Source of the DNA: Marisa cornuarietis
Taxonomy: Eukaryota; Mollusca; Gastropoda; Architaenioglossa; Ampullariidae
Direction of reading: 5' to 3'
Assembly (NCBI GenBank): GCA_004794655.1
Contig: SMMW01000617.1
Span: forward strand, 15,045,501-15,109,500
Length of the DNA stretch: 64,000 nucleotides
A model generated the notes under the pieces. The model ran no database searches and had not been told where the DNA came from. It worked only from the letters and a program-made list of their open reading frames with translations. The position numbers and the translations under genes were made by a program. Shown piece after piece: positions 35,965 to 46,860 of the stretch (position 1 is its first letter; every line of letters starts with the position of its first letter).

Positions 35965-36778
35965 ATCCAAGCCTTCTACGATAGTGATCGAAGATCCCTA
36001 CTACACCATCTCTCCTTCTCTATTGCCTTCATCCAAAATGGCGCTCACGAGGAAGTTTCCCCACCCCCTCCCCACTAAGATGGTAGGCAGGACGTTTTCT
36101 TGTTGCCTTCCAGCCTGCAATCCATCTCTTCTCCCCAACTCTAATTACGCCCCCTTTCTACGTTGTCGCGCGAGCAAGTGGCCGCATTGCTCTCCCCTCG
36201 CACTGGCCGGGACTTGCGTTCTTGAAGCCCAGCGGAAGTCGACTGTCGTCCGCTGTTGATTAAACACTTACCAGACCCAGAAGCTAATGGCCGGCCATTA
36301 TACGGACGCTTCGCCTGAGGACGATAGGTTCGTCAAAAGATGTAGGATCGACTGGCTTTTAAGTCAGTGTGTTTGCACAGGGATTTTGTGAACAGTATGA
36401 GGTACGGTGCTCAAGAATACAATCCCCCGTGCCTTCTTGGTGACAATGCGGCTTGCTTCGCCGTCATTCATGCGAGCAAACAGAGAAAAGTGCAATGGCT
36501 TTACCCTGTGATCGATTTCGGAACAGGTTTTAAAACAGGATGTCCGGAATGGGAGAGAGAAACCGCAGGGATCAAGCTTGGTGAAAGACAACATGGTTTT
36601 GTTTTTAGGAAATGAGTGGCTGGGATAGAAAAGCTAATAGCTTGTTTCTATTCTAAGCATGACTATTTAACTCACCATCCGACTAAATACTTTTAGCATG
36701 TTGTTTTAGCAAGAGGACATGAAGCCGCAGGTGACAAAGAATGAATTACAAGAAAGGGGCTGGAAGGTAGAGAAAGAC

Positions 36779-36780
36779 AG

Positions 36781-36813
<33 letters not shown>
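36779..36813. repeat. (GT)n then (GA)n compound microsatellite
   Basis: About 22 bp of GT pass directly into about 13 bp of GA, the same arrangement as at 1879-1937. Confidence 0.93.
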
Positions 36814-38675
36814 CGCTGTGTTCAGTGTTCAAGCAGCGCGTTTAATCTTGTTCAAACACGAAACATTTATGCCTTGTACCGTTCACTTTGCCGTTCGTTT
36901 TTTAAATAAAAACTTTTAGTCTTTTGTATGGACAGACTTACTATTGTTTACAAAATAATTCGCCCGTTTAAAGACATAAGCTAATTAACTTAAGTTATGG
37001 ATTTTTAGTCAATACTGATAACTTTTAACATAATTTTGATGTTATGTCCCGGAATCTTTATGTTACTGATGCCGCAATGGTCGATGTGAATCTCTCACAT
37101 TCCAACCACTTTTTTACGATAATGACTGAAGCGTCTACAGAGGCGTCTTCGAAGCAGCTTATGGCTCAACAGAAAACACGTAAAGCCTCATTAAATAACA
37201 TTGGCTCTGCGACAGATTATTCATTGGATCACCTTAGACGACTCCAGACGTCAGACGACGAGAGGGAAAGATGATAAGAGGTAATTTTCTGGACGTTCTT
37301 GTTCACTGCAGCAATAACATAACAGACAGTTAAAAACTCATAAACTCATTACCGTGTGATATAACTGGCATTCTTCTACCCACCACCAGACTTCATAGAG
37401 GGAAACTTGAGCTTTACAAAAACAATAATTTTGTTGTTAATGTTGAGTTAAAAATCCTTTTCAAGTCACGTCTACATGTCTTCAGTGGAAATTGTCACGG
37501 ACAGTTCTCAGGCCGTTCGCCACGGCTTGCAATGAAGGCAAAGGGCGACACCATGAGCACTATTACACATTGAATAAGAGAAAGCAGCATTTAACATCTG
37601 GGAAAGAGAGCTACAGACTTTGAAGTACCTGACAGTGAACTGGGTGTCATAGTCAGACCGAAGACTGACGGTCTTAAACGTTGCAAGCAATGAATTCGGC
37701 GGTCAGGTCCCAAGACAGAAATATTCCAGAAAGAATGACAATAGACCTGTATTTAGTTTCCCTGTTACATAAATTTGTGAAGTGAAAACTGTGAAACAGT
37801 ATTGGCTGTTTAAAGATCTACGTGTATTTTACAGCCCAAAACGCGAAACTAATATTAGTCATAGTTTAGAAGTAGGCAGGCACGTGTTTACTTTTGATAT
37901 AAACGCAGTGCGTTTTCCTTTGTAAACGAAGAAATTTAGAACAAAGGAAAAGCCTCCTGTACTGAATTTCTATTTTAATATTTTTTCTCCTTATAATTAA
38001 GGATCAGATTTAAATCATTTTTATCGTTCTCATCATAATAAGTACAAAACGCATCGTTTTTAATAAACTGCAGAAAAAAAGCAGGGACAAGAACAATTGA
38101 CAGAAACTAACAATAAACAAAGGCAAAAATTACGAAAATAGCAACAATAGCAAAAAAAGAAAGCACATCATCTAGCACAAAAATAGGACAAAATGAGAAA
38201 GTATAATGAAAACACGAAAGATAATTCGACCAAGAAAAGACAGAAGACAGAAAAAAATAAAAAGACTGAAACGAAAAGGAACAACTGCAATTAAAAAAAA
38301 GAAGAAACCGGCTGATACAGATATCAGATCAAATAATAAAGACTAGGAATGAAAATGGAAGAAGGCGATGAAGAACGAAAAATTCATGCTCATGAACGGC
38401 ATCGAATGAAGTGGGAGGGGGAGGAAGGACAATGCGTGAAGACTAGGGCCGTGAGTGGCTTGCCTCTAAGCCTCCTCGCCACTGTCTGTGGGCAAACAGT
38501 CAGCAAGTGGTCCTCAGCCTCTCCAGGCCAACTTTCAGGGAAATAAGGGCTGAGGATGAGCAAATAAAAATTAAGCGTAATTCTCGTGCAAATATGGCGC
38601 GGCTCTAAGCATTTTCTTGTGCTCCGGTACACAGAGACGAACATGTATACACAGACTCACACGTCTGCGTGAGTG

Positions 38676-38775
<100 letters not shown>

Positions 38776-39689
38776 GAAACACTGCGAAAACGTACCTTTT
38801 TATTGGAGACTAAGACGACAAGCAAGCACACAAGCAAACAAAAAAGAATTGATCAACACGATATGGATGGAAATTCAGCGTTGGACGTCACAAACAGAAA
38901 AGCTACCGAGGAGGGGAGGGGGGCGAGCGGTCATTTCGTTTGCCACAAACACTGACGGGAGAGAAGAAGTTAGCCCATTCACCATCAACGGGAGTGAGTT
39001 ATTAAGTTATGAAGACTTCACGAAGAGTAAACACCGCAACTCTTGGCCGTTTCCACAGCCTGGTGCCCAGACTAGGAGTGTAGGTCTTGTTTGTGGGTGA
39101 AAATCTGAATTAATTGGACATGACAGTTCACACGTGGACATGCTAATCCTGTGGGAATCGCGTTGGCGCGTGCACGTGCGTAAACCCCACCCCACCACAC
39201 GCTAATTTGTGACAGGAGATTGTATGGGTTGAAAAAGATTCTTCTTAGGCCACTGGAGATGGAATTTTGCTCGTAGTCTCCTCTTTCTCGTAAATAATTC
39301 AGAAACAACACACAGTAATTTTTTTTTATCCACGGATTTCTGTTCTAGATGGATTCTTTATTTTAAAGACAGTGAGATAAAATGTCGATAGCGGATGTTG
39401 TGGCACCTTTTATCTATTTATGAAGAAAATAAAATGAAGACATTACTCCACCTTATCGTCATTTTGCTAACCATCTTTATCTTCACCATCTGCGTTCGCT
39501 GTGAACGTGGTAGGTCCTTGTCTAGTTTTTCACGAGAACTAAAGATTTAAGAACGTGAACGGAGCTCTTCTTTTGCTTTAAACAGTCCGCTGAATGTATA
39601 TACTATTTTGTAATGTCTTCACTAGAAGACACATTGAACTGTAAAGCAGCAACACAAAACGAAGAGGACAAGTCTGGGCATCCATTGCC

Positions 39690-39932
39690 CTTTCATTCTT
39701 CAAACAGGCAAGTAGACGCTTTTGTTGTAGCCTTGGATGAAGTTATTACTTGGTGCGATGACAATTTCTTAGAACTTAATGTCAGTAAAACCAAAGAGAA
39801 TTTCTTGAATTTCCATCGGAATTCCACACCAAGTCCCATAATTGTCACCCATCAAGAGGAGGTAGACATTTACGACACATTTCAGTACTTAGGCGCCATC
39901 TTCGACAGTAGACATCTACGCACGCATGTATG

Positions 39933-40027
<95 letters not shown>

Positions 40028-40200
40028 CCCATAGCTGGAAAGAATCGATAAATAGAGTTACTGGTGTATTTTTTCAACTTGTTCTGTGTATAGACATTAC
40101 TTTTTTGTAAATTAAAAGCTTTAGAAAGTTTTTAAAGTCTTTCTTTACCGCTGGTGTGGTCTCTTATGGAGGTAGCGCAACAGTCCTCTACATCCGGTCA
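39690..40200 (+). mobile_element. Reverse transcriptase relic of a LINE, split by a (CA)n array
   Basis: Before the array, the translation contains VDAFVVALDEVITWCDDNFL, ELNVSKTKE and DTFQYLGAIFD. This is the segment just after the catalytic motif in Rex1/Jockey-like reverse transcriptases ('WCd.NfL.LNv.KTKE' then 'YLG'). After the array a short stretch (about 40110-40190, another frame) reads KFLKSFFTAGVVSYGGSA, like the following 'FY.S...gvv.yg...wGG' block. A (CA)n array at 39935-40026 sits between them. The FADD motif and everything upstream are lost. Confidence 0.6.
39935..40026. repeat. (CA)n microsatellite inside a LINE relic
   Basis: An uninterrupted 92-bp CA run that begins just after the YLG motif region of the reverse transcriptase relic. 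Confidence 0.97.
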
Positions 40201-40225
40201 CTGGGAGAGGATGGGAAAAAGGTGA

Positions 40226-41704
40226 CCGCCTGATCCCTTTCTGAACACGCGATGCTGACTGAGGTGTTGACGATCTGAACAGAAGACCACGGACATCAGG
40301 TGTCCAGACAAGACCAGGTGGTCATTTCTCTGACGCTAGACAGTCTTTTTACGTGAACGGCACTGAACACAGTCTCCTTTTCTGTTTTTATCTTCCTTCT
40401 TCAAATTCTTTCTCTTCGATTTTTTCTTCCATTTTGTTCTCTTCTTTCTCCCTCCCTCACATCAACACGCCTCCGCTTTCCCAGCCACATAGCGCACATA
40501 AAGGTTCAAAGGATACGAAGGAAGATCTTTCGAAAGTAAAATTCAAAGAAGTTTCTAACAGACAATGAACTTTAGATATTCCTTCGATAAAGTTCTTTTC
40601 ACATAAGGAAAATCGTTTGTCGCCCATGGCTATAAAACAAAACAAAACTTCTGATAATACAATTCTCTTTGCTCTTTGGAAATCCACTGGTTAATTAAAC
40701 AAATCCACTGTTTTCTAACGACTGCATCTGATTTGTGTAGTTTTACGAGTCATTATTCTCAGTGTCACGCAGTGGCTGTATAGAGTTTCCGTAAACGGAC
40801 TCAATTTGATATTGTCACGTGAGCAATAATTGTGGCTTGCTAATAACTCGAATTGCTTTTGTGACCAAGAAGGTGTTTCGTAAAGGTGAACAAGCCGTGT
40901 GTGCACTAGTTGGAAACGTTACAAACAATATGTCACACACGAGAATCTCACCAGTCTCTCTCTCTCTCTCTCACGCACGCACGGATTACTGATGGGTCGT
41001 GGTCGCTTATCAAGAACAAGGTCTATGCAGGGATCATGTAAAAAATCTAAAGATGGAAAAATGTCGTTTTTCATTGTTAAAAAAGCTTGTTAAATACTGA
41101 TATTAAATGATGATTTGTGCTTAGCATATATACTTAGAAGGGAAAGATTCACAAATTTTAGAGAAATAAAAGATATTTGTTGAGATTTTGACCTCTCATC
41201 AGAGATGTTACTTGGTGCATAACTGCACATGCAAAGCCACTGTGTTGTTCCTATGCTCACTGTCTATGCTGTGAATAATATACTCCAGACAATAAACACG
41301 CACAGCAAAATAAAAAACAATACATAGAAAAAAAGTATTTCAGGCTTCAAGAAATCAGCTGCTGTCAGAAAGAACACAAACGGATGAAATCAAGCGGAAT
41401 TGTTTAAAAAAACAAGCGAAAATTATGGGCCCACTGCTAGACTTGATCCTCCCCCACCTACCTCAACAAATAAAAAATAGAAGAAGGAGGAAAAGAGATA
41501 GAGACGAAATAAACATGAATGAGCAAAAGAGAAAGAAAGTTTTAGTTGAAAAATGCCAGAAAAATGGGTTCAAGGGAAGAGAGCGAAGGTAGCAGAGGTG
41601 TGAAAGAAAGTAGTGAAAAATAAAGACGAGAAGAGGAAAGGAAGAAAAGAAAAAGGAATGTCACACCACTCAGAGTGGATGTCTAAACGTTCTTTTTCTG
41701 GTCT
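40226..41704. other. No recognised gene
   Basis: AT-rich DNA with a short (TC)n patch at 40957-40972 and a purine-rich stretch at 41460-41660. Some of it could be decayed upstream sequence of the RNase H-bearing LINE, but no motif is readable. Confidence 0.45.
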
Positions 41705-42190
41705 TATATAGAAACGCCAAGAGATTGTCAAAATAGAGGGCAAGTAGTTATGCAATGGATACCAGCCCTCTGCGGAATCCCAAGTAATGAGGCAGCAGAT
41801 CAGCTTGCATAGCTTGGATCAAGAGCACAGCAGACGGATATCAATATCAGTGTTTGCATTAGAAAAAAAGACTCTTATGAATACTGCATTATCATTATCT
41901 TGAATGATGGCTACAGGTAGTGATCCCAGTAATTAGTAGAAGTCTCTTCTGACTAAATCTTATTTTCAAGAAGATGAAGTCGGGACCGTTATCAACCTAC
42001 GGTCTAGAAAATCAAACTCTCGACCACATCCTCAAAATTTCCTTTACTGAAGACAAAGATGAGGCATAGGCAACAGACACAAAGCTCCCAAAAGTTCTCT
42101 ATGGGAGAGAAAGAGACTTAGCGGACAATGCGTCCTGAAGGCTGACCTAAAAGTATAGCCTAGTGAGTGAGAAGAATAAGAAGAAGAACG
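41705..42190 (+). mobile_element. 3' end of an RNase H-bearing LINE (I/Nimb-like), decayed
   Basis: The translation begins VVMQWIPALCGIPSNEAADQ, the C-terminal motif of LINE RNase H domains ('WIPsHcGI.GNE.AD.lA'). The next codons give LA-stop-LGSRAQQTDINIS. Further on, in other frames, come ENQTLDHIL, TDTKLPKVLYG and RERDLADNAS, resembling the region after RNase H ('q..eHiL', 'lyG...dL..ta.fi'). It ends near an AAGAATAAGAAGAAGAA tail (42172-42188). Expected catalytic-loop His is Leu here and the metal-binding Cys residues of the tail are lost. There are several stops and frameshifts, so this is a fossil. Confidence 0.65.
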
Positions 42191-43119
42191 AAAAGGGAGG
42201 TGTAAAAATTATTCCTAGTTCAACGCCAGGTCAGCCACATTGCTAGTGTGCAGCTTCATTTACATGCGGCTTGAAAGGAGAATTTCTGACAACGGAATTA
42301 CATGTCATAGGAAACAAGGGGGAGAGGTTGAAATTGTTTTAGCGCAGAAAAATCTCTTATAACCTTATGCCTCAAAACAAAATTTATCCAACGACATAAA
42401 AAATAGAAGATCCAAAATGAAGCAGCAATACAAAATATGAAAAAAATTAATGTTGGAAAAGATAACGGATAAAACGTGCAAAAATATTATTCTTGAATGA
42501 ATTTTTAAAAGTAACTAATTTTCATTGTTTAAAGGAACTTTCACGCTCTGTTTAGAAGCACACCAACCTACGAGTCCAAGGAATTCAGTGTGACATATTA
42601 CGCTTCTAACACAATATTGCTCTGGCTAATCCCACTTAATCACTTTGTTTGGATGGCGAGTATAGAAGTGCATGGTACTTTGTAAAAACTTTTCTGAAAT
42701 CTCAGAATCAGGTAAACGGTCAACGAAGTGTGTGGATATATGAAAACACTTAACCACAATATTTGCCCCTCTGCACTTCCCTCCCGAAAAAAGTCATCCG
42801 AGCTATAGAAAAAACATTGTAAACTCTTTGAGAAAGATTTTACTATCGACAAGTAAGAATTTATTTTTTTATTCGTTCTCTTGATCGGCACTGGCGTTCG
42901 AGCCCGTGATGGTGTCGAGAGGATTGAACAACTTCACTAGCTGACTGAGCTTGCCGCAACTTCTTTTTTTGGGGTGGTATCCAAGTTCCGTATGACACGG
43001 TCAGTTTGTTCATTTTATGTTTGCCAGCCAGTCTTCCTCTGTTCACATCAGGGTCAGCCAACCTCCATGTCGTCTGCAAAGTGTAGGCTGAATAGAGGAA
43101 AATGTAGTGATGATAAAGT
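42191..43119. other. No recognised gene
   Basis: AT-rich sequence between the LINE tail and the cysteine-rich frame. No motif is readable on either strand. Confidence 0.5.
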
Positions 43120-43326
43120 ATGATCACATTTTGTTACACTGAGCGTGAAAACTGCACTTTTATTAATGGCGGCGTCTGTCGGGATTATCAGCCCTGTCGC
43201 TTGTCTCTACCTGCTTCACACCCACGTGGTAGATCCACCTGTGTAGCTCTACCGTGGAGTCGTCATGGACGCAAGAAACTCAGCAATCGTAGCGATGTTA
43301 CAAATGTTATGCAATGGACTCAATAA
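43120..43326 (+). CDS. Doubtful cysteine-rich frame, possible terminal exon
   Basis: A 68-codon frame starts at ATG 43120 or could be entered by a splice acceptor near ACACTGAG (about 43140). It has five cysteines in the order C-x6-C-x7-C-x5-C-x14-C, with NGGVC in the middle and a basic end (SRHGRKKLS). Its stop codon lies inside an AATAAA signal (43322-43327). The spacing loosely recalls a beta-defensin or EGF-like module, but the CC pair that closes a defensin is missing and no signal peptide is encoded. It may be a decayed exon, an exon of a larger secreted protein, or chance. I cannot name a family. Confidence 0.2.
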   Translation: MITFCYTERENCTFINGGVCRDYQPCRLSLPASHPRGRSTCVALPWSRHGRKKLSNRSDVTNVMQWTQ

Positions 43327-43465
43327 AGTTATGTATTACTTTTCACTATACTTTGTTACTAATGTTGGTGTGGCATTTCGTTAGTTTCTTATGTATTTTT
43401 TCCATGCCTATGCATGTATAGACATTTTATGCTTGCTTTTCAGTTTGTTTCTCTAAGACGATGCG

Positions 43466-43552
43466 ACCGTTCTATGTAAAAGCGCTGTATAAAACCACCA
43501 CCACCACAAAAACAAAAAAAAACAACAACAACAACAGTAGCAGCAACAACAG
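43466..43552 (+). mobile_element. Probable retroelement 3' tail
   Basis: TGTAAAAGCGCTGTATAAA is followed by (CCA)n, an A-run and (CAA)n. A 'GCGCTnTATAAA' phrase followed by a trinucleotide array is a common 3' terminus of retroelements in aquatic animals. Nothing recognisable remains upstream. Confidence 0.35.
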
Positions 43553-44012
43553 CTTCCACAGATGATTAGACTGGTTTTCACAAAAGGTGAGTCAACGATT
43601 TCAAAAGATGTAAATCGTTTCAAAGTAGGATCCGAGCACGAAAGGTTTCTCAAACGAGAAAGTATTTCAGAAACTTTGATTTTCTCGATCACACACATAC
43701 AACCGACGTGGTGAGGTTAGCAAGATTTGCGCACCGCCTCTTGTACAGCTGCCGTACGCGACACTGAGTGAATGTTTTTTTTTCATTAAAAAACCAGAAG
43801 CGTTAAGAAATTTAAAAGTCATTCGTTTACTAGAGAAGCACACAGACACGCGAGAAGCTATAAGCAAATACCAACTCTGAAAATTAAACCATCAGGAAAA
43901 AAAGGCACAAGGCAATTACAGACTAATTCCAGGCTGGACATGAAATAAGAAAAATAAAATTTGAGAAAAATGTAGTGCACGTGCTTGTGCCCGCGCATGC
44001 GCGCAGATATTA

Positions 44013-44040
44013 CACTCACTCACTCACTCACTCACTCACT
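44013..44040. repeat. (ACTC)n microsatellite
   Basis: Seven CACT/ACTC units; the same unit forms a longer array at 50777-50867. Confidence 0.9.
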
Positions 44041-46184
44041 GGGAGTTAGGAAGAGAGAGAAAGCCCAGGCTTTTCTACAGAATCCTTAACCCTAACTCCA
44101 AGTGAGCGAGACTCAGTTGTTCGATAATCACTTCCTCCATTAACAAATCCATCCATCTGTCCTTGCAGTCCGTCTGTCTGTGTCTGTCCTCCTCTACGCC
44201 TTCCCGACACACAACTTTCAAGTCCTTGTGCTCTGGTGCCAACACGAAACTATAGTCCACGTGTCCATTTTCTAACTGGTCTTTCCAAGTGTTCTTTACA
44301 AAGAACGATTCTTAATGACCTCGTCAGAACCTAGTCCTCGCCAGCCTAACGGAATGGAAAAACACCGACTAATGCCCCACCATTGACCCCAATCCCAAGT
44401 AGCGAGGAAACGAAAGACATACAGTCAACCACAACAGAGTCTGTGTCGTCTAACCGATCATCAGGGTCTAATGAGGGTATGTAGTAACGGAAAAGTGATG
44501 CCGCTAAGTCATCATTATCATTCTATTGGCAGAGCAGCGAAGGTAGTCAAAATGGGATTTCTGAGGGTCGTGAATGTCATTCACTGACTTAGCGGTGAGG
44601 TCGAAAACGTTTATAGGATGTTGATAGTCGAGCAAATATTTTTTTTTACATTCCATTATCATGCTTGAATACCTTCTATTCAGCGTGGCGATGTATTGTA
44701 TTAAGCTTCGAGCAAAGTTATGCAAATAATTTCTTTACAGTTATTCCTATTCAGCCATGGTTTGTCGACGAGTTTAGAACTCTTGTCGACGCTAGTGCAA
44801 ACGATGGGCCCGGTGAACAAAGAAACTAGAAATGTGGAGTGAAAAAGTCAAGACCAAATGTCAAAAATCTTTCAGATTTGCAGGCTGAGACGTTTGAAGG
44901 TTTGGAAAAAAAAGAAGCAATATACAGCAACAACTCTCAGGAACAGCGAGTAAATCTCTATTATTTACTACCTCCAAATGCGGCAGCCATGTAAATGACA
45001 TGGCAGAAAGTTTGGATTAACATATTTCCAAACTGTACTAAGACAGATGGATGCGTTGCAAGTGGAGGCATAAAATATGCAAGAATGATTCTGGTAAATA
45101 TAGAATGTTACATCTCCTCTGGCTTCTCTTGGACACGAAGACCTCTTTAGTGACTGCGAAGAACAGCCGCTAGTCGAGCTACTCTGGCCTGAAATGAACA
45201 CAAACATTTACATACTTGACCATTTTCTTTGTCATCGATTTATCTTTCCAAGCTTTTATCGGTCATTGCTTTCCACCAGCCTATTTTCTAAACCGGCTTT
45301 GTCAAGCGTTAATATCGCCTTTTCCGCGCCTTAAAGCCCCCGTAAAACATTTGGTCCCTCTGACATTTATGGCCACTATCTACGTATGGAAAGAGGATTC
45401 GAAAACCCACGCAAAAGCACTGATTCGACAAAGCAAACCTATTTCGCATCACACTGCCGCCTTTCAAGCAATAAAAACTTACAGCAATGTTGGATATGAC
45501 ACAAGCAACCACCGAAGAATGTCATATTAACGATGAAGCTTGGCATCAACGATAAAGGACTTTTCTCTGACCTTGGTGCCGGGTTCATTGTGGCAGTTAA
45601 TACCAGAGTGAAGGTCCCAGACAGGATTGCATTCCATCAGCAGCAGTTTATCTGCAGCTGCCGCGGAAAGGTGTGTTTGATGCAATAGCACGATGTGATA
45701 ATAAATGTGTTGAGGTGTCGGTTCGGAGGCGCCGAAAATGGTGTGGATGAACGCAAGCACCCACTTTCTCATGTTTGTCTGCAAATCACAGAACGGTTTT
45801 TAAATATCTTTTGTTCTTCCTATTCACCCTTCTCTCTCTCTCTCTGTATCTGTCTCTGTTGCTATCTCTCACACGCGTGCATACAGATCACTAACATTGC
45901 CCAATAGCCATTATCCTAATTAACAACACGTCTTGTTGGCATTTCCCCGTGTGGAGGCGAGCTCAATGCGCTGTTCAAAAAGGACAGACAGACAACCATA
46001 CAAGAAATATAAGCGTTAGCAAACGTATGACACCATGGAAAACATGAACTAGGTAAAGATGCCAGACCATTAGCGGGAATGTGTGAATCGCTACACCTCA
46101 CACTCATCTCTCAGATCACACATATTATGTATCTACCCCCCCCCCGCCAGCCCACCTCTCGATCTCTGCTACATGCACTAAAAC

Positions 46185-46186
<2 letters not shown>

Positions 46187-46245
<59 letters not shown>
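46187..46245. repeat. (CA)n microsatellite
   Basis: An uninterrupted 59-bp CA run. Confidence 0.97.
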
Positions 46246-46246
<1 letters not shown>

Positions 46247-46689
46247 GCACGCAGCGCCTTGCAGTCAGACCCACTGACTTTCTCATGCTTTCGTAGATAT
46301 ACATCAATTAACCAAACATCGACTTCCGGTTACAAAACATCCCTCTCCACATTGTAGGTACTCCGGTACTTCAACCCACATATTTGTATAGAGCATTGTC
46401 CAACCTGAGCGAGCTGCTGTGATTGTGAGGTAGGCTTTTTTATTCCCTCACTTACCAACACATTGTAATTTTTGTTATTGCGTTTTTAACATTACTACAC
46501 CGAAGAAAAATAATGTTTGTTCTTTTTTTCTGTCAAATGGTGTAGCTTATTCTATGACTAAATAGCAAAAAATACACTACCCAAGCATATTTCGACTTGC
46601 AATGTCCCAAATCGGTCATGCCCGTAGTCAGACGCTTCATTTGCGGGAATGATCTAAAGATAGGTTATTTCGCTCCTAAGGTGGGGGCA

Positions 46690-46860
46690 GTTGGTGTTTT
46701 ATTCCGAGCCAACAGCTATATCACGGCAATGCAGCCAGCCCTGTAAACAGATCCCGCAGGCAGAGAAGGAACAACGTGCCCGAGACGAGAACTGAACCCA
46801 GGACAACCAATCTTCACTGTATTGGTGACAGACGCTAACCGTTGCGCCACTGGACCGCCC
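46690..46860 (-). mobile_element. tRNA-derived SINE copy (same family as 4671-4840)
   Basis: Read on the minus strand it begins GGTCCAGTGGCGCAACGG with an A-box-like TGGCGCAACGGTTAGCG. It continues CACCAATACAGTGAAGAT and has a B-box-like GGGTTCAGTTC. The body contains CTGTTTACAGGGCTGG and ends near AATAAAACACCAA. The order of landmarks matches the plus-strand copy at 4671-4840, and this copy is better preserved. Confidence 0.65.

Larger units (their letters stand above)
43553..46689. other. No recognised gene
   Basis: Moderately AT-rich DNA with (ACTC)n at 44013-44040. Frames at 45216-45530 and 45695-45907 carry no recognisable domain. Confidence 0.5.
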
